Shown: positions 1 to 9,130, counted from the first letter of the stretch. The stretch is DNA of 64,000 bases from Paracoccus haematequi (GCA_945881965.1 CAMCVS010000010.1:43888-107887), one strand, 5' to 3'. The notes: generated by a model not told the origin, from the letters alone. Made by a program: numbers and translations.

Positions 1-156
1 TTTCTTTGCGGCGGCCTTCATGCGTTCCAAGAGCGCGGCCTTGTCGGCCTTTGGATCCGCCGGGGCCTTTTTCGGCGCACCATGCGCGGGTTGGTGACCG
101 TCGAATTTCGGCCCGCCCTTGGTGCCCTTGGCGGTTGCGGATTTGGTCGGTGTCAT
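1..156 (-). CDS. small lysine/alanine-rich hypothetical protein (C-terminus outside window)
   Basis: The frame opens at an ATG on the minus strand at 156 and stays open for 52 codons to the window edge, so the C-terminus is missing. A GGAG motif lies a few bases before the ATG. The protein begins MTPTKSATAKGTKGGPKF and is rich in Lys, Ala and Pro, with no membrane segment, which suggests a small basic cytosolic protein. It lies downstream of mdh on the same strand, beyond a hairpin. I do not recognise a function. The call rests on start signal, amino-acid composition and position. Confidence 0.5.
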   Translation of the reverse strand, partial: MTPTKSATAKGTKGGPKFDGHQPAHGAPKKAPADPKADKAALLERMKAAAKK

Positions 157-176
157 GGGGTTCTCCGGAACAGATT

Positions 177-206
177 GCGCGCCTGCGACAGGGGCCGCAG
201 GCGCGC
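177..206 (-). terminator. hairpin downstream of mdh
   Basis: Perfect 10-bp inverted repeat (GCGCGCCTGC at 177-186 and GCAGGCGCGC at 197-206) with a 10-nt loop, beginning 25 nt after the mdh stop. There is no clean T-run, so it may be a weak intrinsic terminator or a 3'-end stabilising stem. Confidence 0.55.
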
Positions 207-231
207 GTCAAGCAGTCTTAGCAGGTTTCGG

Positions 232-1380
<1,149 letters not shown>

Positions 1381-1382
1381 TC

Positions 1383-2237
1383 ATGACCATCGCCCTGCCC
1401 CGCCCGACGCGTTCCGTGCTGTATATCCCCGGGTCCAAGGACCGCGCGCTGGACAAGGCGCGGGAACTGGCGGTCGATGCGATCATCTTCGATCTGGAGG
1501 ATGCGGTGACGCCTGACGCCAAAGTGGCGGCGCGCGACACGCTGAAGGCGGCGCTGGCGGCGGGCGGCTTTGGCAGCAAGCTGCGGATCATCCGGATCAA
1601 CGGGTTGGACACGGCCTGGGGCGCGGGCGATGTGGCGGCGCTGCGCGACGTGGCGTGTGACGCGTTTCTGTTGCCCAAGGTGAACGGGTCTGCTGACATC
1701 GACGCGCTGGCGGCGCTGCTGCCCGCAACGCGGGATATCTGGGCGATGATGGAAACCCCGCTGGCGATCCGCAATGCGTTCGATATCGCCGCGCATCCGC
1801 GTGTCACCGGCTTTGTTGCCGGAACCAATGACCTGGCCAAGGAATTGAACAGTCGCCCCCGCGCGGACCGCCTGCCGATGATGATGGCGTTGCAGACCAT
1901 CCTGATGGCGGCGCGGGCGCATGGCGTGGTGGCCATCGACGGCGTTTACAACCAGTTCAAGGATCAGGACGGGTTGCGCGCCGAATGTGATCAGGGTCGC
2001 GATCTGGGCTTTGACGGCAAGACGCTGATCCATCCCGACCAGATCGACGTGACAAACGCCGCCTTTGCGCCCTCAGAAGCCGAGATTGATCTGGCGCAAC
2101 GCCAGATCGCTGCATTCGATGCCGTGCAGAAATCCGGCCAAGGTGTGGCCGTTGTGGATGGCAAGATCGTCGAAAACCTGCATGTTGCAACGGCGCGCAA
2201 GATTCTGGCGCTGGCCGCCGCCGTTGACGCGCAATAA
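1383..2237 (+). CDS. mcl2: CitE/HpcH-family (3S)-malyl-CoA thioesterase or lyase
   Basis: Member of the citrate lyase beta/malyl-CoA lyase family (TIM barrel, Mg-dependent). The 284 residues contain YIPGSKDRALDKA, the metal-site motif FDLEDAV, PKVNG, METPLAI, GTNDL and IHPDQI. In Rhodobacter the short paralogue (about 285 aa) is Mcl2, a (3S)-malyl-CoA thioesterase that frees malate at the end of the ethylmalonyl-CoA pathway, while Mcl1 is longer (about 318 aa). Length and location beside mdh, mch and sdh fit Mcl2. The start at 1383 follows a CCGGAGAG ribosome-binding site. A citramalyl-CoA or other acyl-CoA lyase role cannot be excluded from sequence alone. Confidence 0.82.
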   Translation: MTIALPRPTRSVLYIPGSKDRALDKARELAVDAIIFDLEDAVTPDAKVAARDTLKAALAAGGFGSKLRIIRINGLDTAWGAGDVAALRDVACDAFLLPKVNGSADIDALAALLPATRDIWAMMETPLAIRNAFDIAAHPRVTGFVAGTNDLAKELNSRPRADRLPMMMALQTILMAARAHGVVAIDGVYNQFKDQDGLRAECDQGRDLGFDGKTLIHPDQIDVTNAAFAPSEAEIDLAQRQIAAFDAVQKSGQGVAVVDGKIVENLHVATARKILALAAAVDAQ

Positions 2238-2269
2238 CCGACCCCATCGCCCCAACCACGGAGTAAGCC

Positions 2270-2824
2270 ATGACCATCATGATCGCAGGCATCGTTCTTT
2301 GGGTGGGGTTCCACCTGTTCAAGCGGGTTTTGCCCGAAATGCGGGCCAATTTCGGCAATGCCGGCAAGGGGTTGGTGACGGTCGGCACGCTGGCGGGGCT
2401 GGCTCTGATGATCTGGGGCTATCAGATGGCGGACACGGTGGCGGTCTGGTATCCGCCAGGCTGGACCACGCATCTGAACAACCTGTTGATGCTGGCCGCC
2501 GTGTTCTTTCTGGGCGTGGGCCATTCCAAGGGCCGCCTGCGGGCGCGGTTTCGTCATCCGATGCTGGCGTCCGTCAAGATCTGGGCGGTGGCGCATCTGC
2601 TGGTGAACGGCGATCTGGCGGCGATCGTGCTGTTCGGGTCCATGCTGATCTGGGCGGTGGTCGAGGTGATCCTGATCAACCGCGCCGAACCCTGGGTGCC
2701 GAAAACGCCGGGCGACCCCAAGCGCGATCTGGTGCTGGTGGGCATCACCTTGGGCACCTATGCGGTGATTTCGGGCATCCACATCTGGCTGGGCGTCTGG
2801 CCGTTTGGCGGGGGTGGCGCATGA
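2270..2824 (+). CDS. NnrU-family membrane protein
   Basis: A 184-residue polytopic inner-membrane protein with about five hydrophobic segments. It has the conserved early FHLFKR motif, LGVGHSKGRLR in the middle and a GTYAVISGIHIWLGVWPF end, typical of the NnrU family. NnrU was named from denitrifier clusters; a heme- or NO-linked role is only inferred for the family and no denitrification gene is visible here. GGAG precedes the ATG at 2270. The stop overlaps the next start by 4 bp, so the two are probably translated together. Confidence 0.85.
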   Translation: MTIMIAGIVLWVGFHLFKRVLPEMRANFGNAGKGLVTVGTLAGLALMIWGYQMADTVAVWYPPGWTTHLNNLLMLAAVFFLGVGHSKGRLRARFRHPMLASVKIWAVAHLLVNGDLAAIVLFGSMLIWAVVEVILINRAEPWVPKTPGDPKRDLVLVGITLGTYAVISGIHIWLGVWPFGGGGA

Positions 2825-3024
2825 GAGCTTATCGTCTGCTGACCGGTGACGACACCTCGGCGTTCTGTCACAAGGTGACGGCTGCGCTGGCACAGGGATG
2901 GCAGTTGTATGGCGATCCGACCTATGCCTTCGATGCGGCCAATGGCGTGATGCGCTGCGGGCAGGCTGTGATCAAAGACGTGCCGGGTGATTATGACCCG
3001 GCGGTGCGGCTGGGTGAGTTGTAA
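2821..3024 (+). CDS. DUF1737 domain-containing small protein
   Basis: 67-residue cytosolic protein starting MRAYRLLTGDDTSAFCHKV, with ALAQGWQLYGDPTYAFDA in the centre. This is the short DUF1737 pattern (one compact alpha/beta unit) and has no known catalytic activity. The ATG overlaps the nnrU stop (ATGA), so it lies in the same transcript. Position between nnrU and mch suggests conserved neighbourhood rather than a known pathway step. Confidence 0.8.
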   Translation: MRAYRLLTGDDTSAFCHKVTAALAQGWQLYGDPTYAFDAANGVMRCGQAVIKDVPGDYDPAVRLGEL

Positions 3025-3028
3025 GCGC

Positions 3029-3047
3029 GGTGGGTGTAACACCCACC
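3029..3047. repeat. short intergenic hairpin GGTGGGTG-TAA-CACCCACC
   Basis: Perfect 8-bp inverted repeat (3029-3036 and 3040-3047) around TAA, five bases after the DUF1737 stop and just before mch. The form resembles short palindromic repeats found between genes in Rhodobacterales. It has no T-run, so it may attenuate or stabilise rather than terminate. Confidence 0.5.
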
Positions 3048-3068
3048 CTACGGATGCGGATGGACAGC

Positions 3069-4097
3069 ATGACAAAAACGAACGCGGGCCGATTCTTTGA
3101 GGATTACCGGGTGGGGCAGGTGATTGCCCATGCCGTGCCGCGCACCATCAAGATGGGCGAGCGCGCGCTTTATCACGCGCTGTATCCCGCGCGCCATGCG
3201 CTGCATTCCTCGGACAAGTTCGCGCAGACCTGCGGCCTGCCTTGGAGCCCCTTGGACGACATGGTCACCTTCCACACCGTGTTCGGCAAGACAGTGCCGG
3301 ATGTTTCGCTGAACGCGGTGGCGAATCTGGGCTATGCCGAAGGGCGCTGGATCACACCCTTGTGGCCCGGCGATACCGTCACGGCGACCAGCGAGGTGAT
3401 CGGGGTCAAGGAAAATTCCAACGGCACCTCGGGTGTCGTTTACGTCCGCACCACCGGGCGCAACCAGCATGACGAGACGTTGTTGACCTATGTCCGCTGG
3501 GTGATGGTGCGCAAACGCGATGCGGGTGCCCCCGCGCCTGCGGCCGTCGTGCCCGATCTGGCGCGCGTGGTGGCCCCGGCCGATCTGGTGATCCCGCATG
3601 GTCTTGATTTCACGCGCTATGATTTCACGCTAGCGGGCGAACCGCACCGAATGGGCGACTATGCGGTGGGCGAAATCATCGACCATGTCGATGGCGTCAC
3701 GATTGAAGAGGCCGAGCATATGCTGGCCACGCGCCTGTGGCAGAACACGGCAAAGGTGCATTTCGACGCCACGTTCCGCGAGGATGGGCGGCGGTTGATC
3801 TATGGCGGGCATGTGATGTCGCTGGCGCGCGCGCTGTCGTTCAACGGGTTGGCCAATGCGCAGGTGATCGTTGGCCTGAATGGCGGCGCGCATGCCAATC
3901 CGTGCTTTGCCGGTGACACGGTGCGCGCCTGGTCCGAGGTGCTGGACAAGGCGGAAACGCCCGCCCCCGGCGTGGGTGCCATTCGGCTGCGTCTGGTCGC
4001 GACCAAAGGTGCGGCGGGCGTCTTGCGCGGCGCGGATGGCAAATACCTGCCCGAGGTGCTGCTGGATCTGGATTTTTGGGCGCTGATGCCGCTGTAA
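3069..4097 (+). CDS. mch: mesaconyl-CoA hydratase (double hot-dog)
   Basis: Hydrates mesaconyl-CoA to beta-methylmalyl-CoA in the ethylmalonyl-CoA pathway. The 342-residue protein matches the length of the Rhodobacter enzyme and contains two MaoC-like hot-dog halves: an N-terminal one after FFEDYRVGQVIAHAVPRTI, and a C-terminal one from about residue 195 with GDYAVGEIIDHVDGVTIEE and IYGGHVMSLARALSFNG. The frame is open upstream to 3030, but family members begin near MTKTNAGRFFEDY, so I chose 3069. No strong Shine-Dalgarno is visible. Its place between the malyl-CoA enzyme and sdh supports the assignment. Confidence 0.93.
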   Translation: MTKTNAGRFFEDYRVGQVIAHAVPRTIKMGERALYHALYPARHALHSSDKFAQTCGLPWSPLDDMVTFHTVFGKTVPDVSLNAVANLGYAEGRWITPLWPGDTVTATSEVIGVKENSNGTSGVVYVRTTGRNQHDETLLTYVRWVMVRKRDAGAPAPAAVVPDLARVVAPADLVIPHGLDFTRYDFTLAGEPHRMGDYAVGEIIDHVDGVTIEEAEHMLATRLWQNTAKVHFDATFREDGRRLIYGGHVMSLARALSFNGLANAQVIVGLNGGAHANPCFAGDTVRAWSEVLDKAETPAPGVGAIRLRLVATKGAAGVLRGADGKYLPEVLLDLDFWALMPL

Positions 4098-4171
4098 TCT
4101 GGCATCACACGCCTTCGCAGATGCAGCATAATTGACCGCTGCAACGATTAAACTGGTGGCAACTGTCATCC

Positions 4172-4199
4172 ATTCGCTAATGTCGGTGTATCAGCGAAT
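4172..4199. promoter_or_regulatory. 7-bp inverted repeat before a small hypothetical gene
   Basis: ATTCGCT (4172-4178) and AGCGAAT (4193-4199) are perfect inverted arms with a 14-nt spacer, 24 nt before the start of the following 74-residue ORF. It may be an operator; no regulator can be named. Confidence 0.3.
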
Positions 4200-4223
4200 C
4201 ACGTTCTTGGGGACAGTAAAACC

Positions 4224-4448
4224 ATGACTGATCACGACAATCTTCCGGGAAACGATGGGTTTCCCGGCTGTGATGCCATCCTGCAAATGCCGCCCGCAGC
4301 CGTGCCGCAATTGATCCAGGACCTCAGCGCGCAGCGCCAGCTGAGCCGTCTGGTGCTTGAGCTGAACACCGACATGCTCTCAGGCGATGCCGCCGCGCAG
4401 GATCGCGCGCGGGCCGTTCTGGCGCATCTGGGCTTTCTGGATGTTTGA
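4224..4448 (+). CDS. small hypothetical protein (74 aa)
   Basis: Acidic, soluble 74-residue ORF beginning MTDHDNLPGNDGFPG, with a predicted helical second half (VPQLIQDLSAQRQLSRLVLEL). A GGGGACAG Shine-Dalgarno-like stretch lies 7 nt before the ATG, and a palindrome lies upstream. I do not recognise the family. Composition and start signal look like a real gene. It sits alone between mch and the sdh promoter region. Confidence 0.55.
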   Translation: MTDHDNLPGNDGFPGCDAILQMPPAAVPQLIQDLSAQRQLSRLVLELNTDMLSGDAAAQDRARAVLAHLGFLDV

Positions 4449-4545
4449 AGCGCGGCTTTGATCATCACGGCTGCGATCAAATCCGACGCGACTCAGGTCT
4501 GTCGTTGACCGCTTTCGCCGCAGTCCGGCATCGCAGCTGTGTAAA

Positions 4546-4575
4546 TGTGATCACACGCCGTTTGCCCGTGATCAC
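4546..4575. promoter_or_regulatory. pair of GTGATCAC palindromes upstream of sdhC
   Basis: TGTGATCACA at 4546-4555 is a perfect 10-bp palindrome. GTGATCAC at 4568-4575 is a perfect 8-bp palindrome. Their centres are 21 bp apart, two helical turns, which suits cooperative binding of a dimeric regulator on one face of the DNA. They lie in the 267-nt gap before sdhC. The regulator is unknown; the sites resemble the half-sites of CRP but without its 6-bp spacer. Confidence 0.45.
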
Positions 4576-4639
4576 AAACTGCGAAAACCGGCCCGATGAT
4601 GTGGATTTTTCGTATCTTGACCCGCGTCGCTGCGTGACT

Positions 4640-4671
4640 TGATCACAAAAATCGCTATCACGACATGTGAT
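4640..4671. promoter_or_regulatory. second GATCAC-type site pair upstream of sdhC
   Basis: TGATCA (4640-4645, within TTGATCACAAA) and the split inverted repeat ATCAC-N5-GTGAT (4657-4671) are centred about 21 bp apart, repeating the spacing of the pair at 4546-4575. They end 44 nt before the sdhC start, so they probably overlap or flank the sdh promoter. Confidence 0.4.
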
Positions 4672-4715
4672 GCGGTGCCATCCAAGGGCAGCGCGACAGC
4701 CCAAAGGAAACTGCC

Positions 4716-5099
4716 ATGGCCGACGTCAACCGGGGCAAACGACCCCTTTCGCCGCATCTGCAAATCTATCGCCCGCAATTGACCTCGGTCACGTCGATCC
4801 TGACGCGGATCACCGGCAACGCCCTGATCGTGGCGTCGTTCCTGATCGTGTGGTGGTTTCTGGCCGCTTCGACGTCTGAATCCTATTTCAATCTGGCGAA
4901 TGCGGTGCTGACATCCTGGTTCGGCGATCTGGTGATGCTCGGGTCGCTCTGGGCGCTGTGGTATCACACGCTGGCAGGGATCCGGCACCTGATCTGGGAC
5001 AATGCCATCGGCCTTGATATTCCGACGGCTGAAAAGCTGGGCTGGGCTGTTGTGGGCGGGTCAGTGGTCCTGACCATTCTCACCCTTTTGCTCATTTAA
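4716..5099 (+). CDS. sdhC: succinate dehydrogenase cytochrome b556 subunit
   Basis: Membrane anchor subunit of complex II that helps bind heme b and ubiquinone. The 127-residue product has the family N-terminus RPLSPHLQIYRPQLTSV, three transmembrane helices (about 29-50, 62-85 and 103-125) and the conserved heme-ligand helix HTLAGIRHLIWD. The ATG at 4716 follows AAAGGAAACTGCC. It is the first gene of sdhC-sdhD-sdhA, only 10 nt before sdhD, behind a palindrome-rich promoter region. Confidence 0.97.
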   Translation: MADVNRGKRPLSPHLQIYRPQLTSVTSILTRITGNALIVASFLIVWWFLAASTSESYFNLANAVLTSWFGDLVMLGSLWALWYHTLAGIRHLIWDNAIGLDIPTAEKLGWAVVGGSVVLTILTLLLI

Positions 5100-5109
5100 G
5101 GAGGCCGCG

Positions 5110-5481
5110 ATGGCTTATCTGACCGACCGCAAACGCGCCATGGGCATGGGTGCCGCAAAATCCGGCGTGCATCATTTCTGGGCGATGAAGGTGTCCAGCG
5201 TCGCGCTTGTGGTGCTGATCCCGCTGTTCGTGTTCACCTTTGGCCCCGCGCTTGGCGGCACCTATGCCGAGGTGACGGCTTATTTTGCGCGCCCCTTCCC
5301 CGCCATCATCGCCGCCGCGACGATCTGGGTCAGCATGATGCACTTCAAAGGTGGTGTGCAGACGCTGATCGAGGACTATGTTCACGGTCTGGCGCAGAAG
5401 GTTCTGATCATCGCGACGATCTGCCTGAGCTATGCCCTTGCTGCGACCGGCGTTTTTGCCATCGCGCGGCTCGCGTTCTGA
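5110..5481 (+). CDS. sdhD: succinate dehydrogenase hydrophobic membrane anchor subunit
   Basis: Second membrane anchor of succinate:quinone oxidoreductase. It has 123 residues with three hydrophobic helices and the signature HFKGGVQTLIEDYVHG, where the His and DY residues belong to the heme/quinone region. It starts 10 nt after sdhC with a strong AAGGAGG ribosome-binding site and is followed 12 nt later by sdhA. Confidence 0.96.
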   Translation: MAYLTDRKRAMGMGAAKSGVHHFWAMKVSSVALVVLIPLFVFTFGPALGGTYAEVTAYFARPFPAIIAAATIWVSMMHFKGGVQTLIEDYVHGLAQKVLIIATICLSYALAATGVFAIARLAF

Positions 5482-5493
5482 GGAAACGGACAC

Positions 5494-7299
5494 ATGACGG
5501 CTTATCAATACGAAACGCACGAATACGATGTTGTGGTGGTCGGTGCCGGTGGCGCGGGCCTGCGCGCGACGCTGGGCATGGCCGAACAGGGTCTGCGCAC
5601 CGCCTGCGTGACCAAGGTGTTCCCGACCCGGTCGCATACAGTGGCGGCCCAAGGTGGCATCGCGGCATCGCTGGCCAACATGGGCCCCGACAACTGGCAG
5701 TGGCACATGTATGACACGGTGAAAGGCTCGGATTACCTGGGCGACACCGACGCGATGGAATATTTGGCGCGCGAGGCCCCCAAGGCGGTCTATGAGCTGG
5801 AACATTACGGCGTCCCGTTCAGCCGCACCGAAGAGGGCAAGATTTACCAGCGCCCCTTTGGCGGCCATACCACCGAATTTGGCGAAGGCCCCCCGGTGCA
5901 GCGCACCTGCGCGGCTGCCGACCGCACCGGACATGCGATCCTGCACACGCTGTACGGCCAAAGCCTGAAGAACAACGCGGAATTCTACATCGAATATTTC
6001 GCCATCGACCTGATCATGACCCCCGACGGGGCCTGCCAAGGCGTGCTGTGCTGGAAACTGGATGACGGCACCTTCCACGTGTTCAACGCCAAGATGGTGG
6101 TGCTGGCGACAGGCGGCTATGGCCGCGCGTATTTCAGCGCGACCTCGGCGCACACCTGCACCGGCGACGGCGGCGGCATGGTGGCGCGCGCGGGCCTGCC
6201 GTTGCAGGATATGGAATTCGTGCAGTTCCACCCCACCGGCATCTATGGCGCGGGCTGTCTGATCACCGAAGGCGCGCGCGGCGAAGGCGGTTACCTGACC
6301 AATTCGGCGGGCGAACGATTCATGGAACGCTATGCGCCCAACTACAAGGACCTGGCACCCCGCGACTATGTCAGCCGCTGCATGACGATGGAAATCCGCG
6401 AAGGCCGGGGCGTGGGCGAACATGGCGACCATATCCACCTGAACCTGTCGCACCTGCCGCCAGCCGCACTGCATGAACGCCTGCCCGGCATTTCGGAATC
6501 GGCCAAGATCTTTGCCGGTGTCGATGTGACGCGCCAGCCCATTCCGGTGCTGCCGACGGTGCATTACAACATGGGCGGGATCCCCACGAATTATTGGGGC
6601 GAGGTGTTGAACCCCACCGAGAGCGATCCCAACCGCATTGTCCCCGGCCTGATGGCCGTGGGCGAGGCGGGCTGTGCCTCGGTGCATGGCGCGAACCGTC
6701 TGGGGTCGAACAGCCTCATTGACCTCGTGGTGTTCGGCCGCGCCGCCGCGATCCGCGCCGGTCACGTCGTGGACCGGGGCGCAAGCCTGCATCCGATCAA
6801 CAAGGCCGAGGTTGACCGGGGCTTTGACCGTTTCGACGCGCTGCGCCACGCCAACGGCGCCACGCCGACCGCCGAATTGCGGCTGGACATGCAGCGCACC
6901 ATGCAGGCCGACGCCGCCGTGTTCCGCACGTCCAAGACCATGGCCGAGGGCGTGGACAAGATGACCGCCATCGCCGGACGCATGGCCGACATCCGCGTCA
7001 CCGACCGCAGCCTGATCTGGAACAGCGACCTGATGGAAACGCTGGAACTGACCAACCTGATGCCGAACGCACTGGCGACCATCGTGGGCGCCGAGGCGCG
7101 CAAGGAAAGCCGTGGTGCCCACGCGCATGAGGATTTCACATCGCGCGACGATGAAAACTGGCGCGTCCATTCCATCGCCCGCGTTGACGGGGCCAAGGTC
7201 GATCTGACCTATCGCCCGGTCATCACCGCACCGCTAAGCACCGAAGCCGAAGGCGGCATCAGCCTGGCCAAGATCGCACCCCGCGTGCGGACGTTCTAA
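5494..7299 (+). CDS. sdhA: succinate dehydrogenase flavoprotein subunit
   Basis: FAD-containing catalytic subunit that oxidises succinate to fumarate on the cytosolic face of the membrane. The 601-residue length is typical. Visible motifs are the N-terminal dinucleotide fold [28 protein letters not shown] around the covalent FAD-binding His, QFHPTGI, the catalytic loop [11 protein letters not shown], and [14 protein letters not shown]. The C-terminal [14 protein letters not shown] segment is also conserved. The stop codon overlaps the next small ORF by 1 nt, so downstream genes are in the same transcript. Confidence 0.98.
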   Translation: MTAYQYETHEYDVVVVGAGGAGLRATLGMAEQGLRTACVTKVFPTRSHTVAAQGGIAASLANMGPDNWQWHMYDTVKGSDYLGDTDAMEYLAREAPKAVYELEHYGVPFSRTEEGKIYQRPFGGHTTEFGEGPPVQRTCAAADRTGHAILHTLYGQSLKNNAEFYIEYFAIDLIMTPDGACQGVLCWKLDDGTFHVFNAKMVVLATGGYGRAYFSATSAHTCTGDGGGMVARAGLPLQDMEFVQFHPTGIYGAGCLITEGARGEGGYLTNSAGERFMERYAPNYKDLAPRDYVSRCMTMEIREGRGVGEHGDHIHLNLSHLPPAALHERLPGISESAKIFAGVDVTRQPIPVLPTVHYNMGGIPTNYWGEVLNPTESDPNRIVPGLMAVGEAGCASVHGANRLGSNSLIDLVVFGRAAAIRAGHVVDRGASLHPINKAEVDRGFDRFDALRHANGATPTAELRLDMQRTMQADAAVFRTSKTMAEGVDKMTAIAGRMADIRVTDRSLIWNSDLMETLELTNLMPNALATIVGAEARKESRGAHAHEDFTSRDDENWRVHSIARVDGAKVDLTYRPVITAPLSTEAEGGISLAKIAPRVRTF

Positions 7300-7526
7300 T
7301 GGCTGGCGAACCCGACAACTTGATGCTTTTGCAGTTTCGAAAGATCAGGCAGGAACTGTCTTCGCTTCACGCTTCGGTGGACGAGTTGCGGAGCCGTGTT
7401 GTAGAGTTGGAAACGCGCGAGATCGCTGACGGCAGTGCGCGTAACAGGCATGAAATGACGTTGGCCGAACTGCGCGATGCCATGGAACGGATCGAATTAC
7501 GAATGGAATTGCGTGATGCAACCTAA
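7299..7526 (+). CDS. small coiled-coil hypothetical protein inside the sdh operon
   Basis: 75-residue charged, helical protein (QFRKIRQELSSLHASVDEL, then repeated Glu/Arg/Leu heptads) likely to form a coiled coil. It has no signal or membrane segment. Its ATG shares one base with the sdhA stop, which implies translational coupling. Codon usage is visibly less GC-rich at third positions than sdhA, hinting at a different origin. Function unknown. Related Rhodobacter genomes also carry extra ORFs between sdhA and sdhB. Confidence 0.65.
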   Translation: MAGEPDNLMLLQFRKIRQELSSLHASVDELRSRVVELETREIADGSARNRHEMTLAELRDAMERIELRMELRDAT

Positions 7527-7863
7527 ATCAAGCAAGACCTTCGCAAACGCAATCGCGCAGCTTAAATCGCTTTACAGTGAGGGCCAGCCGACAGACTTTA
7601 TCGCTATGGAGTTCATGATCTCTCCGGAAATCCGGAGGTCGGTCCATCCCGGTTCGTCTCTCTGGAAAGCCATGAACGAAAGCGAAAAGGCGATACCAAC
7701 GAATGGCTTTGCGTGGTTTGGCAGCGACAACGCGCTGTCGCGACTGGTTGAGGTAACACGCGCGGAGTTGCAGCGCGCGGAACCCAAGGATATCGATCAT
7801 GTGCTTTCGTCACTCCTGACTGACGCCGAACCGTCGTTTTTGAGCGATGCAAGCGGGAAATAG
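7516..7863 (+). CDS. hypothetical protein between sdhA and sdhB
   Basis: 115-residue soluble protein starting MQPKSSKTFANAIAQLKSLY; it overlaps the coiled-coil ORF by 11 nt. The centre reads EIRRSVHPGSSLWKAMNES and the end is acidic. I see no catalytic motif. Upstream in-frame ATG 7477 would extend into the preceding gene, so 7516 is preferred. GC content is lower than in the flanking sdh genes. The tight overlap with the previous ORF suggests the two products work together, perhaps as a small module carried in the operon. Confidence 0.6.
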   Translation: MQPKSSKTFANAIAQLKSLYSEGQPTDFIAMEFMISPEIRRSVHPGSSLWKAMNESEKAIPTNGFAWFGSDNALSRLVEVTRAELQRAEPKDIDHVLSSLLTDAEPSFLSDASGK

Positions 7864-7867
7864 CGTT

Positions 7868-8014
7868 TTGAAGAATTTTCGCCCCTCAGTCCTGATGCCT
7901 GTTCTGCCGGTCTGCGCGCCGCAGCATTGCCACCAGATTGTCACCAATACCGTCTCAAACCCCGAGACGCTCATCTGCCTGGCCGCCGAAGGGCTGCCTG
8001 CACTGCTTCGATAG
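7868..8014 (+). CDS. possible short secreted peptide upstream of sdhB
   Basis: A 48-codon frame from a TTG at 7868 to TAG at 8014 fills the gap before sdhB. It reads LKNFRPSVLMPVLPVCAPQ at the N-terminus: basic residues, then a short hydrophobic run ending in Cys-Ala, which looks like a weak signal or lipoprotein peptide. Third positions are GC-rich, as in real genes here. An internal ATG at 7895 gives a 39-residue alternative. The TTG start and lack of known homologues keep this tentative. Confidence 0.35.
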   Translation: MKNFRPSVLMPVLPVCAPQHCHQIVTNTVSNPETLICLAAEGLPALLR

Positions 8015-8023
8015 GAGAGAGAG

Positions 8024-8800
8024 ATGGTTCAGTTCACGCTGCCGAAAAACTCCAAGATCACCACCGGAAAGACCTGGCCCAAGCCCGACGGCAAGAACGT
8101 CCGCAAGGTGCAGGTCTATCGCTGGAACCCTGACGATGGGAAAAACCCGCGCATCGACACCTATTATGTCGATATGAACAAGTGCGGGCCGATGGTTCTG
8201 GACGTGCTGATCAAGATCAAATCCGAGATCGACCCAACGCTGACGTTCCGTCGCTCGTGCCGCGAGGGGATTTGCGGGTCCTGCGCGATGAACATCGACG
8301 GGATCAACACGCTCGCCTGCATCTATGGCGCGGACGAGATCAAGGGCGACATCAAGATCTATCCCCTGCCGCATATGGCGGTGATCAAGGACCTGATCCC
8401 CGACCTGACGCATTTCTATGCCCAACACGCCAGCATCATGCCTTGGCTGGAAACCAAGACCAACAGCCCCGCGAAAGAATGGCGGCAGTCGATCGACGAC
8501 CGCAAAAAGCTGGACGGTCTGTATGAATGTGTGATGTGCGCCTGCTGTTCGACGTCCTGCCCGTCTTATTGGTGGAACGGCGACCGCTATCTGGGGCCAG
8601 CGGCGTTGCTGCATGCCTATCGCTGGATCATCGACAGCCGCGACGAGGCGACGGGCGAACGTCTGGACGAACTGGAAGACCCGTTCAAGCTCTATCGCTG
8701 CCACACGATCATGAACTGCGCCAAGACCTGCCCCAAGGGGCTGAACCCGGCCAAGGCGATTGCCGAGATCAAGAAGCTGATGGTGGAACGGACGGTGTGA
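8024..8800 (+). CDS. sdhB: succinate dehydrogenase iron-sulfur subunit
   Basis: Electron-transfer subunit carrying 2Fe-2S, 4Fe-4S and 3Fe-4S clusters between SdhA and quinone. The 258 residues show the ferredoxin-like [14 protein letters not shown] cysteines, then [16 protein letters not shown] and [17 protein letters not shown] for the C-terminal clusters. The start at 8024 follows AGGAGAGAGAG. It is separated from sdhA by 724 nt holding three small ORFs, which is unlike the compact sdhCDAB of enteric bacteria. Confidence 0.97.
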   Translation: MVQFTLPKNSKITTGKTWPKPDGKNVRKVQVYRWNPDDGKNPRIDTYYVDMNKCGPMVLDVLIKIKSEIDPTLTFRRSCREGICGSCAMNIDGINTLACIYGADEIKGDIKIYPLPHMAVIKDLIPDLTHFYAQHASIMPWLETKTNSPAKEWRQSIDDRKKLDGLYECVMCACCSTSCPSYWWNGDRYLGPAALLHAYRWIIDSRDEATGERLDELEDPFKLYRCHTIMNCAKTCPKGLNPAKAIAEIKKLMVERTV

Positions 8801-8833
8801 TGTTCCGGGCCTGCGCCCTCGGGTAAGGTCGCA

Positions 8834-8898
8834 GGGGGGCGCTGCCCCCCTCGGCCCTGGCGGGCCTCACCCCCCGGGATATTTGGAAACCAGAGAAG
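8834..8898 (+). repeat. 3'-end repeat element, copy 1 (GC hairpin + GGGATATTTGGAAACCAGAGAAG)
   Basis: 34 nt after the sdhB stop. It starts with GGGGGGC-GCT-GCCCCCC (8834-8850, 7-bp stem) and ends with CCCCCGGGATATTT and GAAACCAGAGAAG. A second copy in the same orientation lies at 49049-49102. It probably acts as a terminator or mRNA 3'-end structure. Confidence 0.7.
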
Positions 8899-8938
8899 GG
8901 GCGGGCGTTTGACTGCCCTTTTGCATGGGAGATGCGGG

Positions 8939-9130
8939 ATGATCCTTGCGCCACTCTTGGTATTGGGCGTTCTGGCTTGGCTGTGGTGGGCGCGGCGCGG
9001 GTCCGGCCTGACGCGGCTGTGCCGGTGGCGGCGCAACCCGCAGGGATGGCGCTGTGCGGCCTGTGGCGCGACCGGCGCGGCGGGGGATGCACCGCGCGTC
9101 TGCCTGCAGCGGGGGCAACCCAAGCCGTGA
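8939..9130 (+). CDS. small membrane protein with CxxC motif
   Basis: 63-residue ORF: an N-terminal hydrophobic helix (ILAPLLVLGVLAWLWWA) followed by a basic stretch and a short cysteine cluster (RCAACGATG, with further Cys on either side) that could form a small zinc ribbon. A GGGAG lies upstream of the ATG at 8939. It follows the 3' repeat of the sdh operon. I do not recognise the family. It may be a membrane-tethered metal-binding peptide. Confidence 0.5.
   Translation: MILAPLLVLGVLAWLWWARRGSGLTRLCRWRRNPQGWRCAACGATGAAGDAPRVCLQRGQPKP

Noticed and set aside
4546..4555. CRP or FNR binding site
   Set aside because: The palindrome lacks the 6-bp (CRP) or 4-bp (FNR) spacer between half-sites, so no such regulator is claimed.
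5092..7170. 692-codon open frame antisense to sdhA
   Set aside because: It mirrors a strongly conserved enzyme; high GC keeps the opposite strand free of stops. The translated product is His/Arg-rich with no motif.
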